DNA of 5,468 bases, from the NCBI GenBank assembly GCA_023460255.1, contig JAEWQZ010000024.1:1-5468 (forward strand). The letters are read 5' to 3'. Source of the stretch: Actinomycetes bacterium. GTDB taxonomy: Bacteria; Actinomycetota; Actinomycetes; Actinomycetales; Cellulomonadaceae. Below the pieces are notes generated by a model, which was not told where the DNA came from, did no database searches, and saw only the letters and a list, made by a program, of their open reading frames with translations. Made by a program: the position numbers and the translations under genes. Shown here in pieces: positions 1 to 4,982 of this stretch (position 1 is its first letter; each line of letters starts with the position of its first letter).

Positions 1-522
1 CGTCGTCCCACGCGGACGGCGTCGACGGCGCCCGCGAACCGGGGTGGTGCCCGGCCGACGGCGTCCGACGCCGCGGAGGCCCGGCCCGCGCGGCTGGCCC
101 GGATCCTGTCGGTGCGCGCGATCGTGCTCGGCGTCGTGCTCCTCGCGGGGTTCACGCTGCTCTTCCCGACGGTGCGCGCCTACCTGGCCCAGCGAGCGGA
201 GCTCGACGCGCTGGCCGCGCAGGTCGCCGCCGCCGAGCAGACGGAGCGGAGCCTCGACCGGGAGCTCGACAGGTGGCAGGACCCGGCCTACGTGGCGGCG
301 CAGGCCCGCGAGCGGCTGTCCTACGTGCTGCCCGGCGAGACCGCCTACCGGGTCATCGACCCGGAGGTCGTCACCGAGGAGGTGGCGGCCGAGCCTGCCG
401 CAGGCACCCACGAGCCCGGGCCGGCGATCCCCGTGGGCGGGGCCGTGACGCCCTGGTACACGACGGTCTGGGACTCCCTGGAGGTCGCGGGCGAGGCGCC
501 GGTCACCGAGGCGGGGGAGTGA
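1..522 (+). CDS. ftsB: FtsB/DivIC-family septum formation initiator (5' end outside window)
   Basis: The reading frame is open from the first base, and the only GTG near the left edge (112) lies just before the membrane helix, so the true start is probably upstream and 173 C-terminal residues are visible. FtsB/DivIC proteins are small bitopic membrane proteins that join the FtsL-FtsQ divisome subcomplex at midcell. In order, I see a basic, Ala/Pro-rich cytoplasmic segment (window residues 1-39), one membrane helix (about 40-57, AIVLGVVLLAGF), and a coiled coil (about 60-92, AQRAELDALAAQVAAAEQ). Next come the family block WQDPAYVAAQARERLSYVLPGE (about 92-113) and an acidic extracytoplasmic tail holding WYTTVWDSLEVAG (152-164). 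Its stop overlaps the GTG of the DUF501 gene, so the two are translationally coupled. In M. tuberculosis the equivalent gene (Rv1024) lies between eno and Rv1025. The family call is firm; equivalence to E. coli FtsB rather than FtsL is by convention. Confidence 0.9.
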   Translation, partial: RRPTRTASTAPANRGGARPTASDAAEARPARLARILSVRAIVLGVVLLAGFTLLFPTVRAYLAQRAELDALAAQVAAAEQTERSLDRELDRWQDPAYVAAQARERLSYVLPGETAYRVIDPEVVTEEVAAEPAAGTHEPGPAIPVGGAVTPWYTTVWDSLEVAGEAPVTEAGE

Positions 523-1019
523 CGAGAGCCCCGGGGGCCGTCACGGCGGCGGACCTCGCCGTCGTCGCCACCCAGCTCGGACGGGAGCCGCGCGGCGTCG
601 TCGGCGTGGCCGCGCGCTGCGTGTGCGGGCGGCCGGTCGTCGTCCGCACCGCCCCGCGGCTGCCCGACGGCACGCCCTTCCCGACGACGTACTACCTCAC
701 CCACCCCGCGGCCACGGCCGCCGTCTCCCGGCTCGAGGCCGTCGGCGTCATGCGGGAGATGAACGACCGGCTGGCCGCCGACGACGCGCTCGCCGCCGCG
801 CACCGGCGCGCGCACGAGGACTACCTCGCCCGGCGCGCCGAGCTCGACGACGTCCCGGAGATCGCGGGCGTCTCGGCGGGGGGGATGCCCGACCGCGTCA
901 AGTGCCTGCACGTGCTGGTGGCCCACGCGCTCGCGCGCGGCCCGGGCGTCAACCCGCTCGGCGACGAGACGCTCGCGCTGATCGCCGACGACTGGTCGCC
1001 GACGGTGTGCCGGTGCTGA
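519..1019 (+). CDS. DUF501 family protein
   Basis: This 166-residue cytoplasmic protein belongs to the actinobacterial DUF501 family, whose function is unknown. I chose the GTG at 519 because it overlaps the ftsB stop (GTGA), has GAGG at 508-511 with 7-nt spacing, and gives the usual family length; the frame is open further upstream, but that would overlap ftsB heavily. Recognisable blocks are ADLAVVATQLGREPRGVVGVAARCVCG (11-37), PFPTTYYLTHP (53-63), the segment around GVMREMNDRL (76-85), and GGMPDRVKCLHVLVAHALARGPGVNPLGDE (121-150). Cys34-x-Cys36, Cys129, His131, His136 and the terminal Cys164-x-Cys166 could form a metal site; that is inference from residue type only. There is no signal peptide or membrane helix. 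Its fixed place between ftsB and ppx (as in Rv1025) suggests a housekeeping role, possibly tied to division or polyphosphate metabolism, which the sequence does not prove. Confidence 0.9.
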   Translation: MTRAPGAVTAADLAVVATQLGREPRGVVGVAARCVCGRPVVVRTAPRLPDGTPFPTTYYLTHPAATAAVSRLEAVGVMREMNDRLAADDALAAAHRRAHEDYLARRAELDDVPEIAGVSAGGMPDRVKCLHVLVAHALARGPGVNPLGDETLALIADDWSPTVCRC

Positions 1020-1021
1020 CG

Positions 1022-1036
1022 GCCACGCGTCGTGGC
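1022..1036 (+). other. Short hairpin after the DUF501 gene
   Basis: A perfect 6-bp stem (GCCACG/CGTGGC) with a 3-nt loop begins 2 nt after the DUF501 stop. No T-run follows. It could be a weak attenuator or processing point before ppx, or simply a chance GC-rich repeat. Confidence 0.3.
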
Positions 1037-1052
1037 GTGGATCCTGTGATGG

Positions 1053-1065
1053 CAGGCTTGCCCGC
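1053..1065 (+). promoter_or_regulatory. Possible leaderless -10 element for ppx
   Basis: CAGGCT at 1053-1058 is followed by exactly 7 nt and then the ppx GTG at 1066, the geometry expected of a leaderless actinobacterial promoter and the same as at ndh. No convincing -35 is seen about 17 nt upstream. The same bases (AGG at 1054-1056) could instead act as a weak ribosome binding site. Confidence 0.3.
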
Positions 1066-2025
1066 GTGACCCGAGCGACCCGTGTGGCCGGCATCGACTG
1101 CGGCACCAACTCCATCCGCCTCCTCGTGGCCGACGTCGACGGCGACGGCCGGCTGACCGACCTCGACCGCCGCATGGAGGTCGTCCGCCTGGGCCAGGGC
1201 GTCGACCGGACCGGCCGGCTGGCGCCCGAGGCGCTCGACCGGACGCTGGACGCCGCGCGCCGGTACGCCGCGATCTGCGCGGACCTCGGCGCGGAGCGGA
1301 TCCGGTTCGTGGCGACCTCGGCTACCCGTGACGCCGAGAACCGGGCCGAGTTCGTCGACGGGGTACGGGCGGCGCTCGGCGTCGAGCCCGAGGTGATCGA
1401 CGGCGCCGAGGAGGCCGCGCTCTCCTTCCGCGGCGCGACGAGCGTGCTCGGGGGTCGGCACCCCGGGCCGTTCCTCGTCGTCGACATCGGCGGCGGCTCG
1501 ACCGAGGTGGTCCTCGGCACGACGTCGGTGGTCGCCTCGCACTCGATGGACGTCGGCTGCGTGCGCCTCACCGAGCGCCACCTGCACTCCGACCCGCCGA
1601 CGCCGGCCGAGATCGCGGCCGCCAGCGCCGACGTCGTCGCCGCCCTGGACACGGCGGCCCGCGACGTGCCCTTCGGACGCGCGGCGACGCTGGTCGGCCT
1701 CGCGGGCTCGGTGACCACCGTCACCGCGCACGTGCTGGACCTCGACGAGTACGACCCGGAGGCGATCGACGGCGCCGTGCTCCCGGTCGACAAGGTGCTC
1801 GTCGCGTCCCGGGACCTCCTCGCGATGTCGCGCGCCAAGCGCCAGCGGCTGCCGTTCATGCACCCGGGCCGGGTCGACGTCATCGGCGCCGGGGCGCTCG
1901 TGTGGTCCGATGTCGTCTCGCGGGTGCGGGCCGACGTGGGGGCGGCCGGGGGAGCGCTGCGGACCGTCGTGGTGTCCGAGCACGACATCCTCGACGGCAT
2001 CACCCTCAGCGCCGCCGAGCGGTGA
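1066..2025 (+). CDS. ppx: Ppx/GppA exopolyphosphatase family protein
   Basis: This 319-residue cytoplasmic protein of the ASKHA (actin/Hsp70-like) fold is predicted to remove terminal phosphate from inorganic polyphosphate, or from pppGpp in the GppA branch. Visible motifs are IDCGTNSIRLLVADV (10-24, first phosphate-binding loop), RFVATSATRDAENR (80-93), the IDGAEEA stretch (111-117) holding the catalytic-glutamate region, FLVVDIGGGSTEVVLG (136-151, second phosphate loop), MDVGCVRLTERHL (161-173) and LVGLAGSVTTVTA (209-221). It ends near 319 residues, so it is the short two-domain form without the C-terminal HD-like domain of E. coli Ppx, like actinobacterial Ppx1/Ppx2. The GTG at 1066 puts the first motif at the usual distance from the N-terminus; GTG 1084 is a possible shorter start. 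It follows DUF501 after a 46-nt gap, the same order as Rv1025-Rv1026 (ppx2). Polyphosphate versus pppGpp as substrate cannot be settled from sequence. Confidence 0.93.
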   Translation: MTRATRVAGIDCGTNSIRLLVADVDGDGRLTDLDRRMEVVRLGQGVDRTGRLAPEALDRTLDAARRYAAICADLGAERIRFVATSATRDAENRAEFVDGVRAALGVEPEVIDGAEEAALSFRGATSVLGGRHPGPFLVVDIGGGSTEVVLGTTSVVASHSMDVGCVRLTERHLHSDPPTPAEIAAASADVVAALDTAARDVPFGRAATLVGLAGSVTTVTAHVLDLDEYDPEAIDGAVLPVDKVLVASRDLLAMSRAKRQRLPFMHPGRVDVIGAGALVWSDVVSRVRADVGAAGGALRTVVVSEHDILDGITLSAAER

Positions 2026-2043
2026 GCGTGCGGTGAGTCTGCT

Positions 2044-2904
2044 GTGAGCGCGACGTCGGGCGGGGCGTCGCCCCTCCTGCCGCACCCGCGCGTCGGCGGG
2101 GAGTTCGTCTCGCCGGTGCCCCCGGGCTCGGGCTGGCCGGGTGACCCCGCGACGCCGTCGACGCCGGTCGCGCACGACCGCGACGACGTGGTGGCGCTCG
2201 CGGCCGCCGCACCCGACCTGGCGGCCCTCGCCGCGACGTCGTCGGTGTGCCGGGCGTGCCCGCGCCTGGTCGCCTGGCGGGAGGAGGTCGCGACGACCAA
2301 GCGCCGTGCCTTCGTGCGCGAGCCGTACTGGGGACGGCCCTCGCCCGGCTTCGGTGACCCGGCCCCGCGGTTGCTGGTCGTCGGCCTGGCGCCGGCTGCG
2401 CACGGCGCCAACCGCACCGGGCGGCTGTTCACCGGAGACCGGTCCGGGGACTGGATCGTCGCCGCGCTGCACCGCGCGGGGCTCGCGTCCCAGGCCACGA
2501 GCGTCGACGCGGCGGACGGCCTCGCCCTGGTGGGCGTCCGGATGGTCGCCCCGGTCCGCTGCGCCCCACCCGACAACGCGCCGACGCCGACCGAGCGGGA
2601 CACCTGCCACCCGTGGCTGCGTCGCGAGCTGGACCTGCTGCCGCAGGTGCGCGCGGCACTCGCTCTCGGCGCGTTCGGCTGGGCGACGTTCCTGTCCGCC
2701 GCTCGGGACGCCGGCTGGGCGGTCCCCCGGCCGGCGGCGCGCTTCGGGCACGGCGCGACGGTGGCCCTGACCCGGCCCGACGGGGCGGTGGTCACCCTCG
2801 TCGGCAGCTATCACGTCTCGCAGCAGAACACCCAGACCGGGCGCCTGACCGAGGTGATGCTGGACGACGCCGTCGCCACGGCCTGGCGCGCCGCGACCGC
2901 CTGA
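2044..2904 (+). CDS. Family 5 (UdgB-type) uracil-DNA glycosylase
   Basis: This 286-residue base-excision repair enzyme is predicted to cleave uracil, and in family 5 also other deaminated bases such as hypoxanthine, from DNA. The family 5 motif 1 GLAPAAHGANRTGRLFTGD is at 114-132. The form GLAPA replaces the GEAPG of family 4, so the acidic residue used there is absent, as expected for UdgB. The second catalytic motif SYHVSQQNTQTGRLT is at 255-269, with His257. Four cysteines, Cys69-x2-Cys72 and Cys173-x14-Cys188, match the 4Fe-4S ligands of family 4/5 enzymes. The first 45 or so residues are Pro/Gly-rich and probably disordered. The GTG start at 2044 is supported by GGTGAG at 2032-2037 (6-nt spacing). 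It lies 18 nt after the ppx stop, so co-transcription with ppx is likely. The family assignment is strong; the exact substrate range is inferred. Confidence 0.93.
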   Translation: MSATSGGASPLLPHPRVGGEFVSPVPPGSGWPGDPATPSTPVAHDRDDVVALAAAAPDLAALAATSSVCRACPRLVAWREEVATTKRRAFVREPYWGRPSPGFGDPAPRLLVVGLAPAAHGANRTGRLFTGDRSGDWIVAALHRAGLASQATSVDAADGLALVGVRMVAPVRCAPPDNAPTPTERDTCHPWLRRELDLLPQVRAALALGAFGWATFLSAARDAGWAVPRPAARFGHGATVALTRPDGAVVTLVGSYHVSQQNTQTGRLTEVMLDDAVATAWRAATA

Positions 2905-2930
2905 TCAGCCTGCCCCAGCCGCGCCCCCCG

Positions 2931-3026
2931 CCCTCCGCCTCCCAATGCCTCGCCCGGTCCCAGGAGGTTTCGGGCGCTGAGGACGCCCGATACCTCGTGG
3001 GATCGCGCGGCGGGCGGGGCGGAGGG
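2931..3026 (+). repeat. Outer C-rich/G-rich inverted repeat around hairpin A
   Basis: CCCTCCGCC (2931-2939) and GGCGGAGGG (3018-3026) are perfect 9-bp inverted arms that enclose the better-formed hairpin at 2956-3004. The right arm is part of a G-rich run (3009-3027). In DNA this GC-rich, such arms can occur by chance. Confidence 0.3.
2956..3004 (+). repeat. Intergenic hairpin A, related to the hairpin at 4549-4597
   Basis: A 49-nt imperfect palindrome lies between the uracil-DNA glycosylase gene and ndh, 51 nt after the former's stop. Base 2955+i pairs with base 3005-i for i=1 to 21, with a 7-nt loop (CTGAGGA) and only two mismatches (i=8 and 14) plus one G-T wobble. The inner 7 bp TCGGGCG/CGCCCGA are perfect. 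It aligns without gaps to hairpin B downstream of ndh, sharing the right flank ACCTCGTGGGATCG exactly. No T-run follows. It may terminate the ppx-udg transcript or be a member of a dispersed intergenic repeat family. Confidence 0.75.
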
Positions 3027-3072
3027 GTGACGCGCCGGAGTCTGTGCCCGACGCGGGCGACTCGCCAGTGGG

Positions 3073-3091
3073 CGTTCGCCGCACGCGAACG
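3073..3091 (+). promoter_or_regulatory. Palindromic activator-type site upstream of ndh (ClgR-like)
   Basis: CGTTCGC and GCGAACG are perfect 7-bp inverted arms around 5 nt (CGCAC). The site is centred about 50 bp before the predicted ndh transcription start and ends 4 bp before the -35 element, a normal position for an activator. The core fits GTTCGC-N5-GCG, the motif I recall for Streptomyces ClgR. The regulator's identity is inference; the palindrome is seen directly. Confidence 0.5.
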
Positions 3092-3095
3092 ACGC

Positions 3096-3124
3096 TTGTG
3101 AAGGTTTTCACATGCGCCTACCGT
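3096..3124 (+). promoter_or_regulatory. Predicted ndh promoter, leaderless
   Basis: The -35 TTGTGA (3096-3101) and -10 TACCGT (3119-3124, fitting the actinobacterial TANNNT) are separated by 17 nt. The expected transcription start is at about 3131-3132, which coincides with the in-frame GTG at 3132. No Shine-Dalgarno sequence is seen. The Rex-type operator overlaps the -35 and the spacer. Confidence 0.65.
3097..3112 (+). promoter_or_regulatory. Rex (NADH/NAD+ sensing repressor) operator
   Basis: TGTGAAGGTTTTCACA is a 16-bp palindrome (6-bp arms, 4-nt spacer). Both arms match the Streptomyces Rex operator (TGTGAA-N4-TTCACA) at all 12 positions. It covers the -35 and the start of the promoter spacer, so binding would block RNA polymerase. 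Rex releases DNA when NADH is high and is known to control ndh in Bacillus subtilis, so the downstream NADH dehydrogenase is a fitting target. Confidence 0.8.
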
Positions 3125-3131
3125 GTTAATC

Positions 3132-4544
3132 GTGACGACAGCACCCGCCTCCCGCCCGACCGCCGTCCCGGCCCCCGCTCCGCACGCCGGGTCGCCCTCG
3201 CGCCCCGTCCCCCGCATCGTCATCCTCGGCGGTGGGTACGTCGGCCTGTACACGGCGCTGCGCCTGCGGCGACGCCTCGGCCGGCGGGACGCGTCGATCG
3301 TCGTCGTCGACCCGCGCTCGTACATGACGTACCAGCCGTTCCTGCCCGAGGCGGCGGCGGGGTCGCTCGAGCCGCGGCACGTCGTCGTCTCCCACCGTCA
3401 GGTGCTGCGCGCGGTCGACGTGCGCAGCGGCCGCGTGACGCAGGTGCGGCACGCGGAGCGGACCGTGCGGATCGCGCCCGAGGCCGGGCCCGAGTACGAG
3501 ATCGGCTACGACCACCTCGTGGTCGCGCTCGGCTCCGTGTCGCGGACCCTGCCCATCCCCGGCCTGGCCGAGGAGGGCATCGGCTTCAAGCACGTGGAGG
3601 AGGCCATCGCACTGCGCAACCATGCGCTCGCCCGGCTCGACGCCGCCGCGTCCACCTCGGACGCCGACCAGCGACGGCGGCTGCTCACCTTCGTCTTCGT
3701 CGGGGGCGGCTTCGCGGGCGTCGAGGCGCTGGCGGAGGTCGAGGACATGGCCCGCGCCGCCGTGCGCGGCGGCCGGTACGAGGGCGTGCGCGAGGAGGAC
3801 CTGCGGTTCGTCCTCATCGAGGGCTCGACGCGGATCCTGCCCGAGCTCGGCGACGAGATGGGCGGCTACGCGCTGGAGCAGCTGCGCCGGCGCGGCATCG
3901 AGGTGCACCTGGCCACCTTCCTGTCCTCCTGCGTGGGCGGGCACGTGGTCACGTCCACCGGGCTCGAGCTCGACGCGGCGACCATCGTCTGGACGGCGGG
4001 GGTGCGGGCGAACCCGGTCCTCGCCGCGACCGACCTCCCGCTGGACGACGCCGGGCGCGTTCGCGCGCTGCCGACGCTCCAGGTGGCGGATGCGGGCGGC
4101 GTCGTCGTCGACGGCGTCTGGACCGCGGGCGACTGCGCCGCGGTGCCGGACCTCACGAACCCCGGTGAGCTGTGCTCGCCCAGCGCCCAGCACGCCGTGC
4201 GTCAGGCACGCCACCTGGGGGACAACCTCGCCGCCCACCTGCGCGGGGCGTCCCCGCGGCCGTACCGGCACGAGCACGTCGGGACCGTTGCCTCGCTCGG
4301 CCTGGGCAAGGGCGTCGCGCAGGTCTACGGGGTGAAGGTGCGGGGGCGGCTCGCGTGGTTCCTGCACCGGACGTACCACCTGGCGCAGATGCCGACGCTG
4401 GACCGGAGGGTGCGGATCGTCCTCGACTGGACGCTCGCCCTCTTCTTCCGGCGCGAGCTGGTCGCGCTCGGCCGGCTGCACGACCCGCGGGCGACGTTCG
4501 TCGAGGCGGCGGGCGGTGGGCCGACGGGCTTGCGCGCCGCCTGA
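3132..4544 (+). CDS. ndh: Type II NADH dehydrogenase (NADH:quinone oxidoreductase)
   Basis: This 470-residue peripheral membrane flavoprotein is predicted to pass electrons from NADH through FAD to menaquinone without pumping protons. The FAD-binding Rossmann motif GGGYVG is at 33-38 with the acidic Asp60 ending strand 2. The NADH-binding motif GGGFAGVE is at 191-198, and the FAD-contacting TAGDCAAVPD at 331-340. The quinone-site motif SAQHAVRQARHLG is at 351-363. The C-terminal part has YHLAQMP (415-421) and a hydrophobic helix around WTLALFF (433-439), the usual membrane anchor. I prefer the GTG at 3132 over the GTG at 3123: it lies 7 nt after the -10, and the longer form would use TTA as its second codon, very rare here. 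The first 27 residues are Ala/Pro-rich and not conserved. The gene stands alone, with its own Rex-controlled promoter and a strong hairpin 4 nt after the stop. Confidence 0.94.
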   Translation: MTTAPASRPTAVPAPAPHAGSPSRPVPRIVILGGGYVGLYTALRLRRRLGRRDASIVVVDPRSYMTYQPFLPEAAAGSLEPRHVVVSHRQVLRAVDVRSGRVTQVRHAERTVRIAPEAGPEYEIGYDHLVVALGSVSRTLPIPGLAEEGIGFKHVEEAIALRNHALARLDAAASTSDADQRRRLLTFVFVGGGFAGVEALAEVEDMARAAVRGGRYEGVREEDLRFVLIEGSTRILPELGDEMGGYALEQLRRRGIEVHLATFLSSCVGGHVVTSTGLELDAATIVWTAGVRANPVLAATDLPLDDAGRVRALPTLQVADAGGVVVDGVWTAGDCAAVPDLTNPGELCSPSAQHAVRQARHLGDNLAAHLRGASPRPYRHEHVGTVASLGLGKGVAQVYGVKVRGRLAWFLHRTYHLAQMPTLDRRVRIVLDWTLALFFRRELVALGRLHDPRATFVEAAGGGPTGLRAA

Positions 4545-4548
4545 GCCC

Positions 4549-4597
4549 GGTTCCACGAGGTTCCGGTCGTCGTGAGCGACCGGAACCTCGTGGGATC
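4549..4597 (+). terminator. Strong hairpin B after ndh, related to the hairpin at 2956-3004
   Basis: A 21-bp stem with a 7-nt loop (TCGTGAG) starts 4 nt after the ndh stop. Base 4548+i pairs with base 4598-i for i=1 to 21. Positions 5-21 are perfect Watson-Crick pairs, including the 16-bp arms CACGAGGTTCCGGTCG and CGACCGGAACCTCGTG; the base of the stem has two G-T wobbles. No T-run follows, which is common for actinobacterial terminator-like hairpins. It probably ends or stabilises the ndh mRNA, and is also one of two copies of a repeat. Confidence 0.7.
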
Positions 4598-4634
4598 GGC
4601 ACGGGTCGCACGGCAGCACGGGCACGGGCGCTGG

Positions 4635-4640
4635 CAGGAT
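4635..4640 (+). promoter_or_regulatory. Weak candidate -10 for the tRNA
   Basis: CAGGAT lies 28 nt before the tRNA and would give a leader of about 22 nt. No acceptable -35 is visible at the right distance, so this is only a candidate. Confidence 0.22.
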
Positions 4641-4668
4641 GACCGGTGGCGCCGACCGCCCGGCGCGG

Positions 4669-4742
4669 GCCCCCGTAGCCCAATCGGCAGAGGCAGCCGG
4701 CTTAAACCCGGTCCAGTGCAGGTTCGATCCCTGCCGGGGGCA
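4669..4742 (+). tRNA. tRNA with anticodon UAA (Leu by codon), short variable loop
   Basis: A full cloverleaf can be folded. The acceptor stem GCCCCCG/CGGGGGC has 7 perfect pairs. The D-arm GCC...GGC carries the loop AATCGGCAGA. The anticodon stem GCCGG/CCGGT holds the loop CTTAAAC, anticodon TAA at 4703-4705. The variable loop is 5 nt (CCAGT, 4713-4717). The T-arm GCAGG/CCTGC has the loop TTCGATC. The discriminator is A (4742) and the 3' CCA is not fully encoded (CCT follows). UAA reads UUA, so leucine is expected, and the 3-bp D-stem with AATCGG-Y-AGA resembles bacterial tRNA-Leu as I recall it. Normal tRNA-Leu, however, has a long variable arm, absent here. The cloverleaf is intact, so it is not an obvious pseudogene, but charging specificity is uncertain. 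Confidence 0.85.
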
Positions 4743-4756
4743 CCTCGTCGGCCCAT

Positions 4757-4772
4757 CCAGGGGGCACCCTGG
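4757..4772 (+). terminator. Candidate tRNA transcript terminator
   Basis: CCAGGG and CCCTGG form a perfect 6-bp stem with a GGCA loop, 14 nt after the tRNA. A pyrimidine-rich stretch (TCCCTCCT) follows, but no true T-run, so termination is plausible rather than certain. Confidence 0.42.
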
Positions 4773-4834
4773 TCCCTCCTGAAGCGTCTCTCCGTGGCCC
4801 CGGATACTCGCGCGCTCCAGTTTCGGGGGAGTCG

Positions 4835-4845
4835 CGAAAGTCTCG
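4835..4845 (+). promoter_or_regulatory. Imperfect CGAAA-N-TTTCG operator, upstream copy
   Basis: CGAAAGTCTCG matches the perfect palindrome at 5073-5083 at 9 of 11 positions, with one arm mismatch and a different central base. Extra TTTCG half-sites lie at 4821 and 4847. It could be an auxiliary site for the same xylan-responsive regulator. Confidence 0.4.
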
Positions 4846-4885
4846 GTTTCGACGCGCTCGCCCGAGTAGCCCTGGGGCCTGGGCC

Positions 4886-4899
4886 GGGACGTTCGTCCC
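4886..4899 (+). promoter_or_regulatory. 14-bp palindrome, possible LacI-type operator
   Basis: GGGACG-TT-CGTCCC is a perfect inverted repeat with 6-bp arms, about 125 bp before the predicted transcription start. Its length and GGGA..TCCC ends recall the LacI-family operators of actinobacterial cellulase genes, but the centre differs (TT instead of CG). Confidence 0.3.
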
Positions 4900-4910
4900 A
4901 GAATGTCCGA

Positions 4911-4924
4911 TGGGAGCGTCACCA
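4911..4924 (+). promoter_or_regulatory. CelR/CebR-like operator, imperfect
   Basis: TGGGAGCGTCACCA matches the known CelR/CebR operator TGGGAGCGCTCCCA at 11 of 14 positions, with an intact left half-site. CelR (Thermobifida) and CebR (Streptomyces) repress cellulase genes and are released by cellobiose or longer cello-oligosaccharides. Confidence 0.35.
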
Positions 4925-4982
4925 CGTCTCGTAACGATTTGTCGCAACGGTGTTCTGCCTGCTCATTCACCCTTTGGGGTCA

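Noticed and set aside
345..2795. Very long reverse-strand open frame of 816 codons
   Set aside because: It lies antisense to three well-supported genes. Its translation is low-complexity Arg/Ala/Ser/Thr with no family motif, which is typical of shadow frames in high-GC DNA.
949..2814. Second long reverse-strand open frame of 621 codons
   Set aside because: It also mirrors ppx and the glycosylase gene, is Arg/Gly/Asp-rich without domains, and conflicts with strong + strand genes.
3073..3091. LexA (SOS) box reading of the palindrome
   Set aside because: An actinobacterial SOS box has CGAAC on the left and GTTCG on the right; here the arms are in the opposite order.
3123..3125. GTG at 3123 as the ndh start
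   Set aside because: It lies inside the predicted -10 element, lacks a ribosome binding site and would place a rare TTA codon second.
4669..4742. tRNA as an integration (att) site of a mobile element
   Set aside because: No integrase gene and no repeat of the tRNA 3' end is visible in the window.
4572..4934. Forward open frame across hairpin B, the tRNA and the region after it
   Set aside because: Its translation runs through the tRNA, it has no ribosome binding site and no recognisable motif.
3126..4970. Reverse-strand open frame of 614 codons spanning ndh and the tRNA
   Set aside because: It is antisense to a clear NADH dehydrogenase and runs through a hairpin and a tRNA gene. The composition is that of a shadow frame.
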